Source: Plantago ovata
Taxonomy: Eukaryota; Streptophyta; Magnoliopsida; Lamiales; Plantaginaceae
Direction of reading: 5' to 3'
Length of the DNA: 64,000 bases
Assembly (NCBI GenBank): GCA_028274465.1
Contig: CM051456.1
Span: 118,126,880 to 118,190,879, forward strand
Below the pieces are notes generated by a model, which was given only the letters and a program-made list of their open reading frames with translations, did not search any database and was not told where the DNA came from. Made by a program: the position numbers and the translations under genes. Of this stretch, positions 58,858-64,000 are shown in pieces; within the stretch, counting starts at the first letter, position 1; the number at the start of each line of letters is the position of its first letter.

Positions 58858-59983
58858 GGCAAAATGAGTGTACTCGATTCTGTCATCCTTCAAGTTATAT
58901 ACCGCCATATGAACATCTTCTCGTTCAATATAAAGCCTGTTATGATTAGTGAAATACACACGACTAGGCTCGCAACCTGGAATCACAGAGGCGTTCACTG
59001 AGAACGAAGTATTCCCTCCAACGAATATTGATTTGTTCCCCAAATCTTTCATCTCCCTCCATTCGTTGTCATAGTCCATGAACTTGAACACACGGAATTT
59101 GGTTACTGAAACCAAGTCACCGAACGCCACTATATGGGAATCATCAGATTGAATCCGCACAACCATTAATAACTCGCCGTCTGACTCAACGAGATAACTA
59201 TACAAAATCCAGTTTGATTCCAGTTCACACGTTTGATGTATCATTACATTACCCGAACTAGTATCAGTTCGACTAGTCACGTTGTGATCAAACTGCAAAA
59301 CATTACCATGATTAGTAATGACATAGAATGACCGGTTATAGAATATTATGTCATCATAGACGCGTAGATTATGACTGTTCCGGATTTTGGTAATTTCTGT
59401 GATATTGGTGAACTTTGCATCACCAAGCCGCCATAAGGCCAACATGTCGCACCATAACGGTGCTCCGTAAATTTATCATTAGTGTGAAGTCAGATGGCTT
59501 AGTGAGCGGATTCGATGATAGTGCAACCTTCTTCACACGGGGTTTAACGCATTGTTGCTCCAGATGACTCAAATACAGATAGCTTATATGAGGAAGATCT
59601 ATTTTGGTTTGCGAAAAAACATGACGGAGATTGATCTTCCCAGTTTTGTCTTCAACAACAAGAACCCATCCTCTCCACCCCAGGTAGTAGTAAGGCTTGA
59701 CATCGTCGGACAGTAGTACCTTTGGTTTGTCAACCGCGGAAGAGCCACCACGCAGTGCTGCCAACGAGTCCAACTCGACACTTTGATCATCTGTCATCTG
59801 GAGTAGCCAGGGGAGTTGACGTGTCCCGTCAAAATTAGCATAGGGTACAGTCGATCGCCATGAGGTGCAAACGGAGCGGAATGCAATGAAATCTTGTATG
59901 GAGTAGATTTTTCTTGATATGAATTCAATAAGGTCCAGTGGAAGATCGGACCAACGTGGTTCAGAATGTTTCTTAATTTCCAT
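58810..59983 (-). pseudogene. F-box/DUF295 protein gene with one frameshift
   Basis: Single exon on the minus strand from ATG at 59983. An F-box at residues 9-45 (RWSDLPLDLIEFISRKI, FRSVCTSWRSTVP) would bind SKP1 in an SCF ubiquitin ligase. The DUF295 part follows (YLGWRGWVLVVEDKTG, then YLVESDGELLMVVRI, VFKFMDYDNEWREMKDLG and FSVNASVIPGCEPSRVYFT). Near 59470 the frame slips: one extra A in ATAAATTTAC separates DFTLMI from IYGAPLWCDMLALWRLGD. The two halves are open over 170 and about 220 codons with no other lesion, so this is either a young pseudogene or an assembly error. Target proteins are unknown. Confidence 0.78.
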
Positions 59984-60054
59984 GTTAGCTGATAGATATG
60001 GTTTTATTAATTTGATGACAAGTTAGCCATACTGAAGATATAATATCCATGTGT

Positions 60055-60062
60055 GTATATAT
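60055..60062 (-). promoter_or_regulatory. candidate TATA box for the F-box gene
   Basis: TATATAC on the minus strand lies about 75 nt upstream of the ATG at 59983. Supported by position only. Confidence 0.4.
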
Positions 60063-60410
60063 GACTATGAGATCGATGGTTCTGATTTCTTAGTTCTAAT
60101 CGTAGTAGAACTCTAATCAGTACTTGTTGAATCCTGTCCGCTCGTTGAAAGGATTCTTAATCTGTTGTGAAGTTCATAAGTAAAGTGGACAACTAACACT
60201 GCTGAAACTCTGTACGTAGCACCTTACGAAGAATAATACTTTACTTCACTTGCACTACAACAATAATTAAGCTATATTACAATATGCTGCTGAGCTCTTG
60301 TAGTACATAATTATAAATACATGAACTGAGTAAAACACAACCATCCATTAACTAGATCATACATTGATTCTGTTTACATTCTGTTTACTGTAATTATAGC
60401 AACCCAGCTC

Positions 60411-63400
60411 TTACGATGTCGATGCTACATCATGCGGATGAACAACCTGCACGCAGAATGCAAAGCATAGCGGATGATGTTAATATATACTTGTTCCCTG
60501 CATCGATCCAAACAAACTGTTACGCCTAGGTTGCAAGTTGGAACTACCTACCTGAGGACGTTTATCGTCATTGAAGCTCTTACTTCTGACCTTCAGCTCC
60601 CCTCTGCTAGTTGTCATCTCATCCAATATCTCACCATCCGATGTTTCCGTTCCACTTTCTCTGTTGGCGTCATGTGCTTCTTCCGTTTCCTGATAGAGAG
60701 TTCAGTAGTTCACCATGCCTCTTAGAAACATTTGTAACAATCACACCAAGTAGAAATGGTGAACATGCTGTATAAATATGTTTACCATGAATGATCGACT
60801 CATGGAACGTTGTGGAGTTCCAGAACTTTCCTCGTACTCAGCAGCATCCAACTTCCAAAGATGAGAGTGAAACAACTTTGGCAGGATGTGTTGCCGGATA
60901 CTTATGAGCAGGAAAAAAGGCAAAGGAAACAGAATCCCAGCTACCGGAATCCATGTCACCCCAAAGCACAAGAGCAAGTATAGGAACTGAAATGATGTGA
61001 ACAACGCAATGTATCTGAATGGTACAGACTCCATAAACGAAGCATGCATACCCTCAAGAACCCTATCAAAACAGTTAAATTAATTCATTATAATGCTGAC
61101 AAGTAGTGAAATCTTTCTAGAAACAAATCGAGAGGCCTACTTGTATCTGCGGTTTGGTGCAATGAAGAGAAATAGCATTCTCTCCCACAGTTGATTTCCA
61201 GGGAGGCTGTCTATGGCCATATAAGCAAAATAGCCCCAAAGGACAGAAATGGGTATCAGTTTGATCACTGGAATGGCAAAAACTGACAGTGCCACTAAAA
61301 GTGACTGTAACAAGTTGCTAACTCGTTGTTCATTAACGCGGACTGGCAAGTGTTGGTCAATCTGCAAGTCAGGATCAAATCTGACTTTCAGTTTATCTTC
61401 CTCGTCTTGGACTTTCATAACTGCAGCCTTTAAGTCTTGTAGCTCGTCGACCACAGTAGTAGTCTGCACCAGTACAGATGTTAATATATTTAATTCTCCA
61501 AAAAGTTATAGTCATCTGGTGAAAAGAAATGATATCAAGTACTACAAAAAGATGATCTACTTACAACTGGAGGTTTGTCTATTTCTATGAACATAGCTTG
61601 CATCTCTCCATAAATCTCCGAATTACTGGCTTTACGCTTGATGCTTTCTTTAGCTTGTTGAACCATTTTTTTCCGGATGAACTGCTTTCTTAGAACAGCC
61701 AAGCTTTTTGTGTGCATAGGAGCTTGCGGCAAGACTCCATTTGAAGGAGGCAGTCCAATTAATCCACATAGCAACGTCTGAGAAAAGTTTACATCCATAT
61801 AAATCTTGGGCAATTTATTGATATATAAAACAGGTAGGAAAGCCGAGATGATTAGATTAATTAGATAGATTCGTACTCGTACCATAAATCCAAGCAATAG
61901 TATATCCCAATGGTACGCCGATGGATTCTTGAGGTTAAACTCCTTCTGTTGTGCCAACTGAGAGGCCACGCTGTGGTCGAAAAAGTAAAGCCCTGCTACC
62001 ATCACAGCTGGAATAAACGCCGCAAAGATGTACACTGGTGGAACCTTAACCATATCCTGTAGGGGAAAAAAAAATTGTTCACTAAGCAGTCTGACTCTTT
62101 CTTTTATTACATTAAAATACTTTGACTCTTTCTTTTATTACATTACCTTGATTACAGTCCAGTGGTAAAGTGAGGTGGATTCCCAGGGAAGCGGACTGAA
62201 GAGCCTTCTAGGGACACCAGAGGGAACTTTGCTCGGCATCATAAACGACATTGCTGTCCAAACTAAGACCATCAACGGCACACCGTAATCTGCAATGAAG
62301 CTTCTGAACCAACCAGTCCCATACCACCATGACCGGGCTTTTCTGCTCTTTATAGCAGTGTATAGCAAACCAAAAGAAAATATAACAGCCAGTAAACCAT
62401 TTCCGTACAACCACTGGAACTGGAACGCTTCTGAATCAGAGTTCTCTGCTTTTGGAATTTCAAACTCACTTACCAATCCCTTTTCGCCACAATAACCAGA
62501 AAACAATCATAAACTAAAACAATGGGTTGATCTCAAAGAAAACCACTAAACATATGGCAAATGGATACATATATAGAGAGAGACTATAGTAAAGTAACCT
62601 TAATTGCCTCCTGGATGAAGAGAACAGCTATCAGCATGCCGAAAGTTTCACCAGCTATTCGTGTAAATCTATTTATGATCGTGCAAGCATTAAAGATTGC
62701 GAGAAGAAAAAGCATCAAAGCTGTCCACACACATATCCTGCCATATGTATATCAAAGGCTTAATACACATTGATATGTCTTACACAAACATAATTATGCG
62801 TACCATCCGGCCCAAGCCAAGTAGAGATCCTGTCCCAAGCCTTGTCGTCCTTTTGCGAATTTGTACACATAGGCATACATGATGATAGTAGGCTCTGCAA
62901 CTCCTAATATCAACAGAGGCTGTCCACCAAAAATGGAGTGTATGATCCCACAAATCGCGGTTGATGCTAATGTTTCCACAGTGCTCAAGCTCCCATCTAC
63001 CATGTCATACACAAATTTAAGCATTAGTGGATTACTCACAACCATGACCTAATTAATTATAAGATGAAACTAGGTCAATCACATATATGTTTACCAGTTT
63101 CCCTGCTGATTTGCTCCCCAAAGGCAATGACAGGGAGAGCTGATGCAAAGAAGATATAAGTAGTTGGAGCCAATATCCTGCAGCAGCATGTGCAGTTCAC
63201 ATCAAAACATAAAAGTTTTTACTAGTAGTTGACTTTGTAAATATATCTGATCTGAACAATTATTTCAGGTTATATAACATATACTGTAAGTATCTATCAA
63301 TGCTGATGGAACAGGCAGGCTGCATGTATACACACACACATACCCAAGTCCTGAACAAATTCCGGCAATCCAATCCTGCTTGTAACAGGATAACCTGCCT

Positions 63401-63447
63401 CGTAGATCCTCTCGAACTCCTCGAAATGGCTCTTTTATGTTCTCCAT
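60411..63447 (-). CDS. BOR boron exporter, clade II (BOR4-like), SLC4 family
   Basis: Eleven exons on the minus strand: 63447-63344, 63177-63095, 62996-62804, 62737-62599, 62479-62147, 62056-61883, 61777-61565, 61463-61141, 61062-60786, 60689-60552 and 60446-60411. All are GT-AG and in phase, giving 670 aa. BOR proteins export borate across the plasma membrane. Hallmarks: [113 protein letters not shown] and [13 protein letters not shown]. The [13 protein letters not shown] string and the short tail ([16 protein letters not shown]) place it with BOR4-type exporters, linked to tolerance of high boron, rather than xylem-loading BOR1. The 12-codon last exon is preferred over read-through because its reading ([11 protein letters not shown]) and acceptor TGCAG are good. 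No lesion seen. Confidence 0.94.
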
Positions 63448-64000
63448 ATCTGTCTGTCGTCGTCAAGCTACAAGCAAAACCATACATATATTTATCTTAT
63501 ACACACACATGTAGAAGAAAGAAGATGATTATAATTACCTGCAGAATTAAAATAGGCTACAGGAACTCCAGCAGCAGTATATATGGATATATATGTGGAA
63601 CAAGTACATGAAGCAAATGGTGAGATAAGTAAGATGCGTTACAACATCTGTATATATAAAGGAATATTGGATCGAGGACAGGAGTTTGACAAAGTCCAGC
63701 CTCGTACGATAAAAACAAATGAAAAGACAGCAAAGAAGAAATCAAGTATTAAAAAAAGAGAAAAAAAGAAAACTACTGGGATTTGAAATTAATAAATTAA
63801 ACTTGATCGTTTTCAACAGCTAGGCGCTAGCTCATGGGATTGAATTGATGATCAAGTTTGCACAGGGGAATATATAATCTAATCATATATTTAACTTACT
63901 ATTATTGCTGCGTGCTAAATATAAATGGAGTAAAAAAATTACAAATAATATATTGAAATATATCGAGTAATAAGTATATCCAATATAATTATATACTAAT
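63448..64000. other. 5' region of the BOR gene
   Basis: Promoter and 5' UTR of the boron exporter. It is very AT-rich with several TATATA words, so no single TATA box can be chosen. I looked for the minimal uORF ATGTAA (known from boron-regulated leaders) on the minus strand just upstream of the start and did not find it. Confidence 0.5.

Noticed and set aside
60474-60551. Read-through BOR C-terminus ([16 protein letters not shown]...) instead of a last intron
   Set aside because: Possible, but splicing from CAG/GTAGGT to the TGCAG acceptor at 60447 keeps frame and gives a tail closer in style to clade II BOR proteins. cDNA would decide.
1-64000. CRISPR arrays, operons, prophage or organelle insertions
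   Set aside because: None seen; repeats here are transposon- or satellite-like and gene structure is eukaryotic throughout.

Overview
The window is nuclear DNA of a flowering plant, almost certainly a eudicot. It has multi-exon genes with GT-AG introns, AT-rich introns and spacers, plant-specific gene families (BAHD acyltransferase, clade II BOR boron exporter, F-box/DUF295), and the usual plant transposons (L1-type and other LINEs, Stowaway and Tourist MITEs, MULE, hAT, CACTA). The TTCAGTTCAG-rich foldback MITEs remind me of the beet/spinach/quinoa group, but that is only a weak guess. There is no sign of bacterial, organellar or viral DNA.

Layout. 1-14 kb is gene-rich and conserved. It holds a small membrane protein (minus, running off the left edge, possibly an LDIP/promethin-type lipid-droplet protein), COX11 (plus), a short TPX2-C-terminal-domain protein (plus) and a nine-helix TM9SF/nonaspanin (minus). 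14-21.7 kb is transposon-rich: a LINE 3' end, a LINE nested in a Stowaway MITE, a 3.1-kb Mutator-like element with a perfect 9-bp target duplication, and a pair of Tourist-like MITEs. 21.9-31.7 kb carries two BAHD acyltransferase paralogues, the first broken by an 8-bp tandem duplication and the second intact. They are separated by a possible Helitron and a CACTA end with a GTPase-like exon fragment. 31.7-38 kb holds a second MULE (9-bp TSD), two head-to-tail LINE copies fused in frame, an hAT MITE (8-bp TSD) inside the LINE, and a CACTA terminus.

39-52 kb is a graveyard of gene fragments. It has a DNA2 pseudogene that keeps only its N-terminal part, then a tandem duplication of a 4-5-kb block. 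Each block copy holds an array of ~189-bp monomers, lumazine synthase exons with a shared nonsense codon, and a Gemin2-like exon sitting inside the lumazine synthase intron. 52-57 kb shows no gene. 57-60 kb has two F-box/DUF295 genes on the minus strand, one decayed and one with a single frameshift, separated by a decayed tRNA-Gly(TCC). 60.4-63.4 kb is an intact 11-exon BOR4-like boron exporter on the minus strand.

The apparently intact host genes (COX11, TPX2-like, TM9SF, BAHD copy 2, BOR) serve unrelated functions; there is no operon-like or cluster logic except the two local duplications (BAHD pair, F-box pair). Exon borders were derived by hand from splice dinucleotides, reading phase and family conservation.
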